DNA of 64,000 nucleotides from Nocardia grenadensis NBRC 108939 (GTDB lineage Bacteria; Actinomycetota; Actinomycetes; Mycobacteriales; Mycobacteriaceae), in NCBI RefSeq assembly GCF_001613445.1, contig NZ_BDCJ01000029.1:49333-113332 (forward strand), read 5' to 3'. Each line of letters opens with the position of its first letter. The stretch's first letter is position 1. The translations under genes were made by a program, and so were the position numbers. The notes beneath the pieces were generated by a model. That model did no database searches, was not told the DNA's origin, and saw only the letters and a program-made list of their open reading frames with translations. Of the stretch, positions 17,297 through 26,299 are shown piece after piece.

Positions 17297-18136
17297 TCAG
17301 GCGTCGGCCGGAGTCTCCGCGGGCGCCTCGGCCGGGGCTTCCGCCGGGGCCTCGGCGCTCGGGGTGGCCTGCGCCAGCAGCTCCTGCTCCCACTCCGGCA
17401 GCGGCTCGGCGGCGCTCGCCTCGGGCTTGTCGTCGCCGCCGGAACGGCCGGCCCGGGCCTGCACGCCCTCGGCCACCGCGGACGCGACGACCTTGGTGAG
17501 CAGCGCGGCCGAACGGATCGCGTCGTCGTTACCCGGGATCGGGTAGTCGACCAGGTCGGGATCGCAGTTGGTGTCCAGGATCGCGATGACCGGGATATTC
17601 AGCTTGCGCGCCTCGCCGACGGCGATGTGCTCCTTGTTGGTGTCGACGACCCAGATGGCCGAAGGCACCTTCTGCATGTCCCGGATACCACCGAGGGTGC
17701 GGTCCAGTTTGTTCATCTCACGCGTGAGCATGAGGATTTCCTTCTTGGTGCGACCCTCGAAACCGCCGGTCTGCTCCATGGCCTCGAGTTCCTTGAGACG
17801 CTGCAGACGCTTGTGCACGGTGGAGAAGTTGGTGAGCATGCCGCCGAGCCAGCGCTGGTTCACATACGGCATCCCGACCCGGGTGGCCTCGGCCGCGATG
17901 GACTCCTGCGCCTGCTTCTTGGTGCCGACGAACAGGACGGTGCCGCCGTGGGCGACCGTCTCCTTGACGAATTCGTAGGCCTTGTCGATGTAGGTCAGCG
18001 TCTGCTGCAGATCGATGATGTAGATGCCGTTGCGGTCGGTGAAGATGAACCGCTTCATCTTCGGGTTCCAGCGACGGGTCTGGTGCCCGAAATGCGCGCC
18101 GCTGTCGAGCAGCTGCTTCATTGTTACGACAGCCAT
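17297..18136 (-). CDS. rpsB: 30S ribosomal protein S2
   Basis: The 279-residue protein starts MAVVTMKQLLDSGAHFGHQT and contains the signatures RWNPKMKRFIF, VLFVGTKKQAQESI and IPVIAILDTNCDPDLVDYPIPGND, so it is S2 of the small subunit. The C-terminal 50 residues are an acidic Ala-Glu-Pro tail with tandem AEAP units, an actinobacteria-style extension. ATG at 18136 is set by the family N-terminus; the frame upstream is open for another 575 bp but is not homologous. Confidence 0.97.
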   Translation of the reverse strand: MAVVTMKQLLDSGAHFGHQTRRWNPKMKRFIFTDRNGIYIIDLQQTLTYIDKAYEFVKETVAHGGTVLFVGTKKQAQESIAAEATRVGMPYVNQRWLGGMLTNFSTVHKRLQRLKELEAMEQTGGFEGRTKKEILMLTREMNKLDRTLGGIRDMQKVPSAIWVVDTNKEHIAVGEARKLNIPVIAILDTNCDPDLVDYPIPGNDDAIRSAALLTKVVASAVAEGVQARAGRSGGDDKPEASAAEPLPEWEQELLAQATPSAEAPAEAPAEAPAETPADA

Positions 18137-19864
18137 GGCTCCCGTATCTCTCTTTCGTTGCCGGTTGACGCAGCGGGCCGGCGGCCTACTGCCCTGGCAC
18201 CACAGAACGCTCGGACCCGATCGGTGATCGGGACCAGCCGAGACGTCCCCTGTTCCGGAATGCGCCGGCTTCGCCGGTTCCGGCAGGAACTCGGTGGGGC
18301 AGCGCGATGAACAAGCACGGTGGTGCGCGAAGTCGGTCGGTGCGAACACGGACCGCCCGGCCAGTTTACGGCGTGGGCTGCGCGAACTGGAAATCGCCCG
18401 GTCGGATCGTCCCAGACCACGCGAACCGGACCCCATATGAAACATCAATTGTTCACAGAAGGCGAGTTGTCCACAGGCGCCGGAATTGCGGGTGCCGTGC
18501 AGCTCAGAGCCCGAGCAGGCTGAGCATATGACCTGGAAACCCACTCCCACCGAGGCCGGCGGCGCGACCACGAGGGACCCGGACCTCCCGCCCGCACCGC
18601 GGAGCTGGCCCCATATCGCGCGACGCGGCAGATCGTCGACCGCCACCGACCACCCGGCCCGGCCCCTACCGGCATGGCCGCGGCGCCCCACGGCGCAACC
18701 GCCCAGGGACATCCATCGAGGTCACGGTGCCGGCCGATGCGCCGGTCGAGAACGCGGCACGGCCACGGTGGCGGTGGCGGTGGACGACTCCGGCGCACGG
18801 AAAGATCGTGAACCTGGGCGGACGGCGGGCCGGCACCGGGCATCGCCCCCGGCGCGCTCCGGGGAACACGCGGCATCCGGGACCTGCCCGGGCCCGAGTG
18901 ATCTGGCCCGCCGGGCCAGGCGGTACGAGCGCAGGATGACCCACCGGCCCGCCGGATCCCGCGCGGCCGACCACACGGAGACCGGCTCATGGCAACTCGA
19001 CGGTGCGCACGGATCGCAGCGGACCACACCGATTCGCACGACCCGCTTCCCCTCGATCCGCCCGGATTCGATACCTTTTCCCGGGAGCGCGCCGGCGCCG
19101 CACGCACCGGACCGCCACCTCCGGCGGTCGCCCGGGCGGAATCCGATACGCCGGCCCGATCCGGACGGCCGTCGCCTGTTCTCCGACACACCACGCCGAC
19201 CACCGGACCGCCGTGGGCCGACGGTCCGGCGCCGGAGACCGGCCGACCTGATCGGCGCCGCACTCACCACGGTGTTCATCGCGGTTCCGCTCGGCCCGGG
19301 GCCCACAGCCACCGCGTATACGGGTGGTGCCACCGTGGTCGCGCATCCCGGCTCCGAGGGCGGCCCGACGATCGCTGTCCGCGCGATCAGCGGGTCGGTC
19401 ACCCCGCAGACCGAGGACGGTCCTGCGCCGGTGCGGGGACGTAACTCTTCGCTCTCCGCCGAAGTTTCCGACGCACACTTCCTTGCTGCCAGAACAGCCG
19501 GTGGTGCAGCGGAATCGGCCGCGGTTTCCCCGACCGCGACGCCGGTCCACGTCCTGTCCGGGCCGCCCGTCGATGCCACGACCGGGCCCGCCGAACCGGC
19601 TACGGGGCAGTCGAACGAGGTGGCCCGCCGGTCACCGGCCGGGTCGAGCCGGGCCGGTAGCTGCGGGACGGGCTCGAATTCGGGCTCGACCACCGGCTCG
19701 GGCGTGGTGTGCCGGGCCCTTCCCCTACTGGAGGATCTTGTGCACGAGCTCCTCCGGCGCGCACCACGACCGGTATCACCGGCCTGCCCGTGCCCCGACC
19801 GCGGGCGGTAAGGCCGAGCACTGCCGGACCGAGCGGCCCACGCAGGTCCGCCCGGTCCGGCGAG
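18137..19864 (+). other. About 1.7 kb between rpsB and the M23 gene with no recognisable gene
   Basis: The interval holds the rpsB promoter at its left end. A plus-strand frame is open from about 18486 to 19811, but its translation is low-complexity Arg/Pro/Ala/Gly with no family match, and the opposite strand is open over much of the same span, as GC-rich non-coding DNA often is. A short GGTGGC-type triplet run lies at 18764-18780. The later part (19260-19560) looks slightly more protein-like (TTVFIAVPLGPGP). I cannot tell a fast-evolving secreted protein gene from decayed DNA. Confidence 0.4.
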
Positions 19865-20395
19865 GTGCTTCGCGGGGTGGCGGCGGTGGTTCTCGCGGTC
19901 GCCGCCCTGCTGTCCTGCGGTTCCGCGGCGGGAGCCCCGGACGCGGGATTCGACTGGCCGCTGCGTCCGCGCCCGGTGATCGGACGGCCGTTCGATCCGC
20001 CGGACCAGGACTGGCTGCCGGGCCATCGCGGTGTGGACCTGGCCGGGACGGCGGGGCAGGCGGTCTATGCGGCCGGGCCGGGAATTGTGGTCTTCGCCGG
20101 GAAGGTGGCGGGCAAACCGGTGGTGGCGATACTGCACGAAGGTGGGTTGCGCACCACGTACGAACCGGTGGAAGCCGGCATCGCGGTGGGTCGGCGAGTC
20201 ACCCGAGGCACCCGGATCGGTGAACTGGCCCCGGGCCACGTCGGCTGTCCCACCCCGGCCTGCCTGCACTGGGGCCTGCGCCGAGAGGGCACCGCACACT
20301 CGTCCCGCGAATACCTCGACCCACTCGGACTGCTACGCAGGACGCCGATCAGGCTGAAGCCGGTGGAGCACGGCACACCCGGAGCCGGCGGGTGA
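19865..20395 (+). CDS. Secreted M23-family (LytM-like) peptidase-fold protein, Rv2891 type
   Basis: From the GTG at 19865 the protein has a signal peptide (VLRGVAAVVLAVAALLSCGS) and then the mature domain FDWPLRPRPVIGRPFDPP with GHRGVDLAG (the His and Asp zinc ligands). The third region reads PACLHWGLR, where classical M23 enzymes have HxH, so the first His of that pair is Cys. LDPLGLLRRTPIRLKP at the end matches M. tuberculosis Rv2891, also located upstream of rpsB. It may act on peptidoglycan or be an inactive cell-wall-binding version. The frame is open back to 19709, but that part is not signal-like. Confidence 0.82.
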   Translation: MLRGVAAVVLAVAALLSCGSAAGAPDAGFDWPLRPRPVIGRPFDPPDQDWLPGHRGVDLAGTAGQAVYAAGPGIVVFAGKVAGKPVVAILHEGGLRTTYEPVEAGIAVGRRVTRGTRIGELAPGHVGCPTPACLHWGLRREGTAHSSREYLDPLGLLRRTPIRLKPVEHGTPGAGG

Positions 20396-20440
20396 GGGTC
20401 CGTACTCGATCACCGGATTTCCGGTACCGCCCCCGGTTCG

Positions 20441-20764
20441 TCAGCCGGGCGGGCCGGGATGCACCAGTGCGTAACCGACGATGACCAGCGCCGCCACCAT
20501 CATGGCGACGGTGACCGAGCCGATGGTGGCCGCCGCGCTACCGGCCGCACCGAGGCGGAGGCGGCGACTACGCCGGTAGCCCAGAGCGGCGACCGACAGC
20601 AGGACCAGACCGGCGATACCCGGCAGGAGAGCGGCCGGATCCCATCCCTCCTCGACAACGAGCCGTAGGAGTAGGAGATCGACTATCAGACATCCCAGAC
20701 AGGTGCGCCGCCACGACAGCGCGGTCCGCTCCGCGGCCAGGCCGACCTCGCTCGGTTCGGTCAC
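20441..20764 (-). CDS. DUF202 membrane protein (second of pair)
   Basis: The 107-residue protein starts with GLAAERTALSWRRTCLGCL, the DUF202 signature (ERTxLxWxRT), followed by three hydrophobic helices ending VTVAMMVAALVIVGYALV. YidH-like DUF202 proteins are small inner-membrane proteins of unknown role. It lies 10 bp after the other DUF202 gene in the same direction, so the two are surely cotranscribed and may form a heteromer. Confidence 0.85.
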   Translation of the reverse strand: MTEPSEVGLAAERTALSWRRTCLGCLIVDLLLLRLVVEEGWDPAALLPGIAGLVLLSVAALGYRRSRRLRLGAAGSAAATIGSVTVAMMVAALVIVGYALVHPGPPG

Positions 20765-20774
20765 GGCACCGTCC

Positions 20775-21134
20775 TCAGTGCAGTAGTACGGCTACGCAGG
20801 CGAGAATCGCCACGAACGCGGTTCCGGCGGCCAGCACCGGCACCAGTACCGTGCCCGGTAGCGGCCGCCCTTCGTCCATCGCGACGCGAATCCGCCGCCA
20901 GTGCAGATACGCGCCGACCGCGAGGACCAGCGACAGCAGCAGACAGCTGACGGCCAGCGCGGTACGGATATCCACATTCCACTGCTCTTGCACCACCGCC
21001 TGCACCGCGACCCCACCGGCCAGCAACCCGAGCGCGGTGCGGATCCAGGCCAGAAAGGTTCGTTCGTTGGCGAGCGTGAATCGGTAGTCGACCGGCTCCA
21101 CCGCCCGGTCTGTGTCCTGTCGCGCGGCACTCAT
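20775..21134 (-). CDS. DUF202 membrane protein (first of pair, YidH-like)
   Basis: The 119-residue protein contains YRFTLANERTFLAWIRTALGL, the full DUF202/YidH signature, and three membrane helices. ATG at 21134 gives MSAARQDTDRAVEPVDYRF, the usual family start; the frame is open to 21245 but that leader is Arg-rich and unlikely. Tandem non-identical DUF202 genes are a recurrent arrangement in mycolata. The 210 bp upstream, towards xerC, contain no gene. Confidence 0.85.
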   Translation of the reverse strand: MSAARQDTDRAVEPVDYRFTLANERTFLAWIRTALGLLAGGVAVQAVVQEQWNVDIRTALAVSCLLLSLVLAVGAYLHWRRIRVAMDEGRPLPGTVLVPVLAAGTAFVAILACVAVLLH

Positions 21135-21344
21135 CCGGCGGCCGTGCCGATCGTGGTCTGCACGCTCACCTCCCGAAATGCCGGTCGGCCGCGGTAGCGG
21201 CTCCGCTGGACAGCGTAAGCGCCGTATCGCGGCGAATCCAGCCACCGAGGGTCGAGGGCCGCCGGATCGGCTCCCGGGTCGGTTCGGGGTCCGGTCGCGC
21301 GGCCGGTGCGATCCGGACCTTTCACTCGGCCCACCGACGGCGGT

Positions 21345-22271
21345 TCAGGCGCGAGGATGGGCCTGATCGTGGGCTTTTCGCAGACGGTCGATGGAGACGT
21401 GGGTGTAGAGCTGCGTGGTGGCGAGGCTGGCGTGGCCCAGCAGTTCCTGTACTACCCGCAGGTCCGCGCCACCTTCGAGCAGGTGCGTGGCCGCCGTATG
21501 TCGGAGACCGTGCGGCCCCAGATCGGCAGTGCCCGGGACGGCGGATACCACCGCGTGCACCACCGTCCGGGCCTGCCGCTGATCGAGACGCCGGCCCCGC
21601 CGGCCCAGGAGCAGCGCACGGCCGGAATCGGGTGTGGCCAGGACTGGCCGCCCGTAGCGCAGCCATTCGCCGACGGCGTGATCGGCGGGGCCGCCGAACG
21701 GTGCGGATCGCTCCCGGTTGCCCTTGCCCAGGACGCGTACCAGCCGCCGTTCCCGGTCGATATCGTCGATATCGAGTCCGCACAGTTCGCCTACGCGGAT
21801 TCCGGTGGCATACAGCAGTTCCACGATGAGCCGGTCCCGCAACGCCATCGGATCGTGCTGTTCGGCACCCGATTCCGCGGCGTTCATCACCCGGCCCGCC
21901 TGCTCCTGACCGAGGACCGCGGGCAGGCTGCGGTGTGCTTTGGGCGCGGCGAGCCGGAGCCCGGGATCCACGGTCAACCGGCCGGTCCGCGTCAGCCACG
22001 CGGTGAAGGCCCGCGCGGCCGAAGCCCGTCGAGCCATACTGGTGCGGGCCGCGCCGCGCTCCGCATGGGCCGCCAGCCACGCGCGCATGGCCGGTAGGTC
22101 CAGCTCGCGCACCGAGGCGTCGGCGGCATGGTCGACCAGATGTGCCAGCAACGATCGGATATCGCCGAGGTAGGCGCGCACCGTATGTGCCGACCGGTTG
22201 CGACCGAGCCGCAGATGCCGCCCGTATTCGGTCAGCAGGGCCTCCAGATCCTCCGGCAACTCACGCACCAT
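21345..22271 (-). CDS. xerC: Site-specific tyrosine recombinase XerC
   Basis: XerC resolves chromosome dimers at dif together with XerD. The 308-residue protein has the N-terminal SAM-like core-binding domain (HTVRAYLGDIRSLLAHL) and the catalytic domain with YATGIRVGELCGLD (first Arg), HGLRHTAATHLLEGGAD (HxxR) and LLGHASLATTQLYTHVS (His and nucleophile Tyr). ATG at 22271 begins MVRELPEDLEALLTEY. It lies downstream of dprA as in mycobacteria, but the viuB-like gene found between them there is absent. Confidence 0.93.
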   Translation of the reverse strand: MVRELPEDLEALLTEYGRHLRLGRNRSAHTVRAYLGDIRSLLAHLVDHAADASVRELDLPAMRAWLAAHAERGAARTSMARRASAARAFTAWLTRTGRLTVDPGLRLAAPKAHRSLPAVLGQEQAGRVMNAAESGAEQHDPMALRDRLIVELLYATGIRVGELCGLDIDDIDRERRLVRVLGKGNRERSAPFGGPADHAVGEWLRYGRPVLATPDSGRALLLGRRGRRLDQRQARTVVHAVVSAVPGTADLGPHGLRHTAATHLLEGGADLRVVQELLGHASLATTQLYTHVSIDRLRKAHDQAHPRA

Positions 22272-22672
22272 CCCACCGTCGTCCGCCCGCCCCCGAACCG
22301 CAAGCCCACGCGCCGAATCCCTTTGTAGTTCGCACACTCCAGTCACGCACAACCGCCGAAGCCCACCCCCTCGCGACCGCGGCCACATCCGCCGGACCGC
22401 GCCGAGCGACAGCGGCGAAACCGGCCGCGCGCTCGACGCCGCGACCACGCCGCGGTCCTCGACCTCGGCCGCACCCACGGGGTCACCGCGAACACCCACC
22501 ATCCGGGTGGCGTGGGCGCTCCTGCTCACGACCCGCACCGGCCGCGTGCACTCGCACCCACCGCGCCGAGCAATGCACGCCGCCCTGACCGGATTCGCAC
22601 ACCACCCGGCCGTCTCGCCCCGGTACGGCCATCACCGACTGGTGTGGGCGCAGTTCCTGGCTCGACCGAGGT
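22272..22672. other. 401 bp between dprA and xerC with no recognised gene
   Basis: The interval separates two minus-strand genes of the same conserved neighbourhood. Frames are open on both strands, but none has a recognisable start region, ribosome site or family motif. I see no hairpin strong enough to call a terminator and no tRNA-like fold. It presumably carries the xerC promoter. Confidence 0.4.
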
Positions 22673-23857
22673 TCACCCGCCTCGCTCCGGTGCCCGATCC
22701 AGCCGGTACCAGCCCGCCTCGCCGCGCGCGGCCGCGCCCGCGAAATCGAGCGCTACGAGCGCCGCGCGGACCTCGGCCGGCGCTATGCCGGTCGCGGCAG
22801 CGATATCGTGCGGCCACCGTCCGCCGGCAGCGGATAGGGCCGCCAGCACCTGGGCCTCGGTACCGCTGAGCCGATCGGCACCGGCCGCACCGGTGATCAG
22901 CGGTAGGTGCAGGGGCGCTATTTCGGCGAGCACCTCCTCCGGATCGGTGACGAGGGTCGCTTCCCCGTCGCGGATCATCCGGTGACAACCCACCGAGGCA
23001 GCCGAAGCCACCGATCCCGGGACCGCCAGCGCCGGACGACCGATCCGTCGTGCCCATTTCACCGTGTTCCGAGCGCCGCTGCGCAATCCGGCCTCCACCA
23101 CCAGCACACCGTCGGCCAGTGCGGCGATCAGCCGATTCCGGGCCAGGAAATGGTGTTTGCGCGCGACCGTACCGGGCGGATATTCACTGACCACGAGGCC
23201 GGTTTCGGCGATGCGGGCGATCAGGCGGTCGTGCTGGGCCGGGTAGGGCCGGTCGGCGCCGCAGGCCAGCACGGCGATGGTGGCGCCGCCGACAGCTAGC
23301 GCGGCCCGGTGGGCCGTACCGTCGATACCGAAGGCGGCACCGGATACGACCGTCCATCCGCGAGCGGCCAGCTCTCCGGCGATCTCACCGGTCACCCGGT
23401 CGCCGTACCCGGTGCTGCACCGGGCCCCGACCACCGCCACCGCCCGCTCGGTGAGTTCGCCCAGATCCCGGCTGCCTCGGACCCAGAACACCAGCGGCAC
23501 CGCACCATCAGGGTCACGGCCCGGGGTGAGCTGTGACAGCCCGAGCATCCGCCAGGCCGGCCATTCGGCATCGTCGGGGGTGACAAGCCGCCCGCCGCTG
23601 TCACGGATGATCTCCAGATCGCGCGCGGCAGTGTCCAACTCCCGCCGCCGCTCGGTCGCGGCGCGCAGCACCGGCGGGAGCGCACGTTCCCGGACCGCCC
23701 GCGCCGCCTCACACACCCCGACCGAGTCGATCAGGGCCGTGAGTGCCGGGCACGGCCCGAGCACCACTCGGGACAGATACGCCCAGGCCAGCTGCCGCTT
23801 CTCCTGCTCTCCGACGGCCCCCTGCCGGGCCGGCGAGCCGATACCGGCCGTGTTCAC
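22673..23857 (-). CDS. dprA: DNA-processing protein DprA (Smf)
   Basis: DprA loads RecA on incoming single-stranded DNA during transformation and is widely conserved outside competent species. The 394-residue product has an N-terminal SAM-like region, the Rossmann core AVAVVGARCSTGYGDRVTGE, SGAAFGIDGTAHRAAL and SEYPPGTVARKHHFLARNRLI, and a C-terminal winged-helix region. GTG at 23857 overlaps the yifB stop by four bases (GTGA), which fixes the start and shows translational coupling. The order yraN-yifB-dprA is the classical competence-gene cluster. Confidence 0.93.
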   Translation of the reverse strand: MNTAGIGSPARQGAVGEQEKRQLAWAYLSRVVLGPCPALTALIDSVGVCEAARAVRERALPPVLRAATERRRELDTAARDLEIIRDSGGRLVTPDDAEWPAWRMLGLSQLTPGRDPDGAVPLVFWVRGSRDLGELTERAVAVVGARCSTGYGDRVTGEIAGELAARGWTVVSGAAFGIDGTAHRAALAVGGATIAVLACGADRPYPAQHDRLIARIAETGLVVSEYPPGTVARKHHFLARNRLIAALADGVLVVEAGLRSGARNTVKWARRIGRPALAVPGSVASAASVGCHRMIRDGEATLVTDPEEVLAEIAPLHLPLITGAAGADRLSGTEAQVLAALSAAGGRWPHDIAAATGIAPAEVRAALVALDFAGAAARGEAGWYRLDRAPERGG

Positions 23858-25365
23858 TGCGGACTCCGCTGCCGGAAGTCGAGCGCCTGCATCACATCGT
23901 GCGCGGTGGGCATATCGCCGCCGCGCAGATCGCAGACGGTCCACGCGACCCGCAGCGCCCGGTCGGCACCCCGCGCCGAGATCCGGCCCAGCCGCAGCGC
24001 CGCCTCGACCGGAGCCGTCGTCTCCGCCGGCAGGGGAAACCGGCGGCGCAGTGCGTACCCGGGGACCTCGGCGTTGGTACGCCACCCCTCGTCACGCCAC
24101 CGGGCGACGGCGGCGGCGCGGGCGGCGATCACCCGGCCGCGTACGGTCGCGCTGTCCTCCGATTCCGTCGCCGCCAGACCTGCCCCCGACATCGGATGCA
24201 TCTCCAACCAGATATCGATGCGGTCCATCAGCGGACCGGACAGTTTGCCGAGGTACCGGCGCCGGGCCAGCGGGGCACAGATGCAGTCCACCTCGCGGGC
24301 CGGGGCACAGGGGCAGGGATTGGCGGCGAGTACGAGCTGGAATCGCGCCGGATAGCGGGCCACCCCGTCGCGCCGCGCGATCCGTACCTCGCCTTCCTCC
24401 AGTGGTGTCCGCATCGCCTCGAGCACCTTGGCACCGATCTCGGCGCATTCGTCCAGGAACAGCACCCCGCGATGCGCGCGGCTCACCGCCCCGGGCCGCG
24501 CCGACCCGGAACCACCACCCACCATGGCGCTCACCGACGTCGAATGGTGCGGCGCGACGAACGGCGGGTCGGTGATCAGCGGTTGTTCGTCGGAGAGCGT
24601 GCCGGCCACCGAATGGACGGCAGTGACCTCGAGCGCCTCGTCCTCCGACAGCGGCGGCAGCACTCCGGGTAGGCGCTGGGCCAGCATGGTCTTCCCGATT
24701 CCGGGCGCTCCGGTGAGCAGCAGATGGTGCCCACCGGCCGCGGCGACCTCGAGCGCCCAGCGCGCTTCGTGCTGCCCGGCGACATCTCGCAGGTCGCCGC
24801 TCGGGATGCTCGGTTGTGGTGGGTGCCCCCCCGGCGACTCCGCCAGGCCGCCTTCACCCCGCAACCAGTCGACGGCGGCACGTAGCGTCGGTGCGCCGAG
24901 CACCCGGATCCCGGCGACGAGGCCCGCTTCCGGGAGGGCCGCTTCGGGGACCACCACCGTCTTGCGGCCGGCCCGGCGCGCCGCGAGCACGGCGGGCAGG
25001 ATGCCCCGGACCCGGCGCAACCGCCCGTCGAGGGCGAGTTCGCCCAGCAGCACGGTGCCGGTGAGCCGCTCGGAGGGCACGATATCGGCCGCATGCAGTA
25101 CCGCGACGGCCAGTGCGAGATCGTAGACGGATCCCACCTTCGGCAGCGTCGCCGGCGACAGGGCCAGGATCACCCGGCCGTCCGGCCATTTCTCGCCGGT
25201 ATTGGCGACGGCGGCCCGGACCCGGTCCCGGGATTCCTGAAGTGAAGTATCGGGCAAACCCACCAGATGCACCGACGGCAGCCCCTGGCCGATATCGGCC
25301 TCGATCTCGACGACCTGCCCGTCGATCCCGCGCACCGCGATCGAGCAGGCCCGGCCCAGCGGCAT
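23854..25365 (-). CDS. YifB/ComM-family Mg chelatase-like AAA+ ATPase
   Basis: The 503-residue protein starts MPLGRACSIAVRGIDGQVVE and has a Lon-like N-terminal domain, then an AAA+ module with Walker A LLLTGAPGIGKTMLAQRLP, Walker B RGVLFLDECAEI and a Mg-chelatase C-terminal domain. Cys residues in NPCPCAPAREVDCICAP form a likely metal site. ComM drives branch migration in natural transformation; the actinobacterial role is untested. ATG at 25365 shares one base with the yraN stop (TGATG), so the genes are coupled. Confidence 0.9.
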   Translation of the reverse strand: MPLGRACSIAVRGIDGQVVEIEADIGQGLPSVHLVGLPDTSLQESRDRVRAAVANTGEKWPDGRVILALSPATLPKVGSVYDLALAVAVLHAADIVPSERLTGTVLLGELALDGRLRRVRGILPAVLAARRAGRKTVVVPEAALPEAGLVAGIRVLGAPTLRAAVDWLRGEGGLAESPGGHPPQPSIPSGDLRDVAGQHEARWALEVAAAGGHHLLLTGAPGIGKTMLAQRLPGVLPPLSEDEALEVTAVHSVAGTLSDEQPLITDPPFVAPHHSTSVSAMVGGGSGSARPGAVSRAHRGVLFLDECAEIGAKVLEAMRTPLEEGEVRIARRDGVARYPARFQLVLAANPCPCAPAREVDCICAPLARRRYLGKLSGPLMDRIDIWLEMHPMSGAGLAATESEDSATVRGRVIAARAAAVARWRDEGWRTNAEVPGYALRRRFPLPAETTAPVEAALRLGRISARGADRALRVAWTVCDLRGGDMPTAHDVMQALDFRQRSPQ

Positions 25366-25721
25366 CAGAACACCGCCCGCAGGTGCTCGATCACCGGCTC
25401 GCCGGTCCGCGGGAGCAGGATCGAGACGACGTCGAAACGGATCCGCTGCCAGGGGCCGTCCTGTTCGGTGAGCCAGAGCAACGCCAGACGGCGGATCCGC
25501 TGCTGTTTGTCGTAGGTGACGGCCTCCGCCGGTGTCCCGTATCCGAGCCCCGACCTGGTCTTCACCTCGACGAAGGCGGTCACTCCGGCGTCGCGGACCA
25601 CCAGGTCCAGCTCGCCGTACCGGCACCGCCAGTTACGGCAGACGATCTCCATACCGGCGGCCTGCAGATATCGGGCCGCCAGTTCCTCCCCTTGGGCGCC
25701 GAGCGCCGTGTTGTGTCCCAC
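25365..25721 (-). CDS. YraN family (UPF0102) endonuclease-fold protein
   Basis: The 118-residue protein has the UPF0102 pattern: LGAQGEELAARYLQAAGMEI, the nuclease-like core YGELDLVVRD and FVEVKTRSG (Asp, Glu, Lys of a restriction-fold site) and KQQRIRRLALLWL. Function is unknown, but the family usually lies next to yifB and dprA or rnhB, as here. GTG at 25721 begins MGHNTALGAQGEE, the common family start. Confidence 0.9.
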   Translation of the reverse strand: MGHNTALGAQGEELAARYLQAAGMEIVCRNWRCRYGELDLVVRDAGVTAFVEVKTRSGLGYGTPAEAVTYDKQQRIRRLALLWLTEQDGPWQRIRFDVVSILLPRTGEPVIEHLRAVF

Positions 25722-25855
25722 GTGCCCAGCATCTGCTGCCGGCTCACCCTGTCCACGGCACCGACCTGCGAAAACAATCGATCTGTGGACAGATTATGGC
25801 CTGTGGACAACTCCCTGCGGGCCGCGGCCCGGGGATACTCACCGGCCGCGGCGGC

Positions 25856-26161
25856 TCATTCGGGCAGCCGCAGGTCCGGCTTCTCCAGCTCTTCGATATT
25901 CACATCCTTGAAGGTGATCACCCGGACGTGTTTGACGAAGCGCGCGGGCCGGTACATATCCCAGACCCAGGCATCGCTCATCCGTACTTCGAAGTACACC
26001 TCACCGTCGGCGTTCTGCGGTCGTAGCTCCACCGAGTTGGCCAGATAGAAGCGGCGTTCGGTTTCCACCACGTACGAGAACTGGCCGACGATGTCCTTGT
26101 ACTCCCGGTAGAGCGAGAGCTCCATCTCGGTTTCGTATTTCTCGAGGTCCTCGGCACTCAT
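25856..26161 (-). CDS. DUF2469 protein (Rv2901c type)
   Basis: The 101-residue acidic protein begins MSAEDLEKYETEMELSLYRE and contains YKDIVGQFSYVVETERRFYL and DAWVWDMYRPARFVKHVRV, all strongly conserved in DUF2469. The family is confined to actinobacteria and always lies near rnhB and lepB. Its role is unknown. ATG at 26161 gives the exact family start, so the open frame to 26233 is not used. Confidence 0.92.
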   Translation of the reverse strand: MSAEDLEKYETEMELSLYREYKDIVGQFSYVVETERRFYLANSVELRPQNADGEVYFEVRMSDAWVWDMYRPARFVKHVRVITFKDVNIEELEKPDLRLPE

Positions 26162-26299
26162 CTGGTGGAATGTCCTCCTTCTCGCCGCCTTGCGTCTGTT
26201 CACATCATCGCTCATCAGGCCCGGGCATGTCACCGTGGGCCGGACCGCACGGCATCGTCGGGCGCCGCGGCGCGCCGGGCCGGGCCGCGCGGCCCCCGG

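Noticed and set aside
18137..18712. N-terminal extension of rpsB
   Set aside because: The S2 family start MAVVTMKQLL is at 18136 and the upstream translation is unlike a ribosomal protein.
18486..19811. Single long secreted protein gene
   Set aside because: No convincing start, low-complexity translation and equal openness on the other strand; kept only as an unexplained interval.
21345..22271. XerC as a mobile-element integrase
   Set aside because: Length, the N-terminal domain and its place after dprA fit the chromosomal XerC; no attachment repeats are seen around it.
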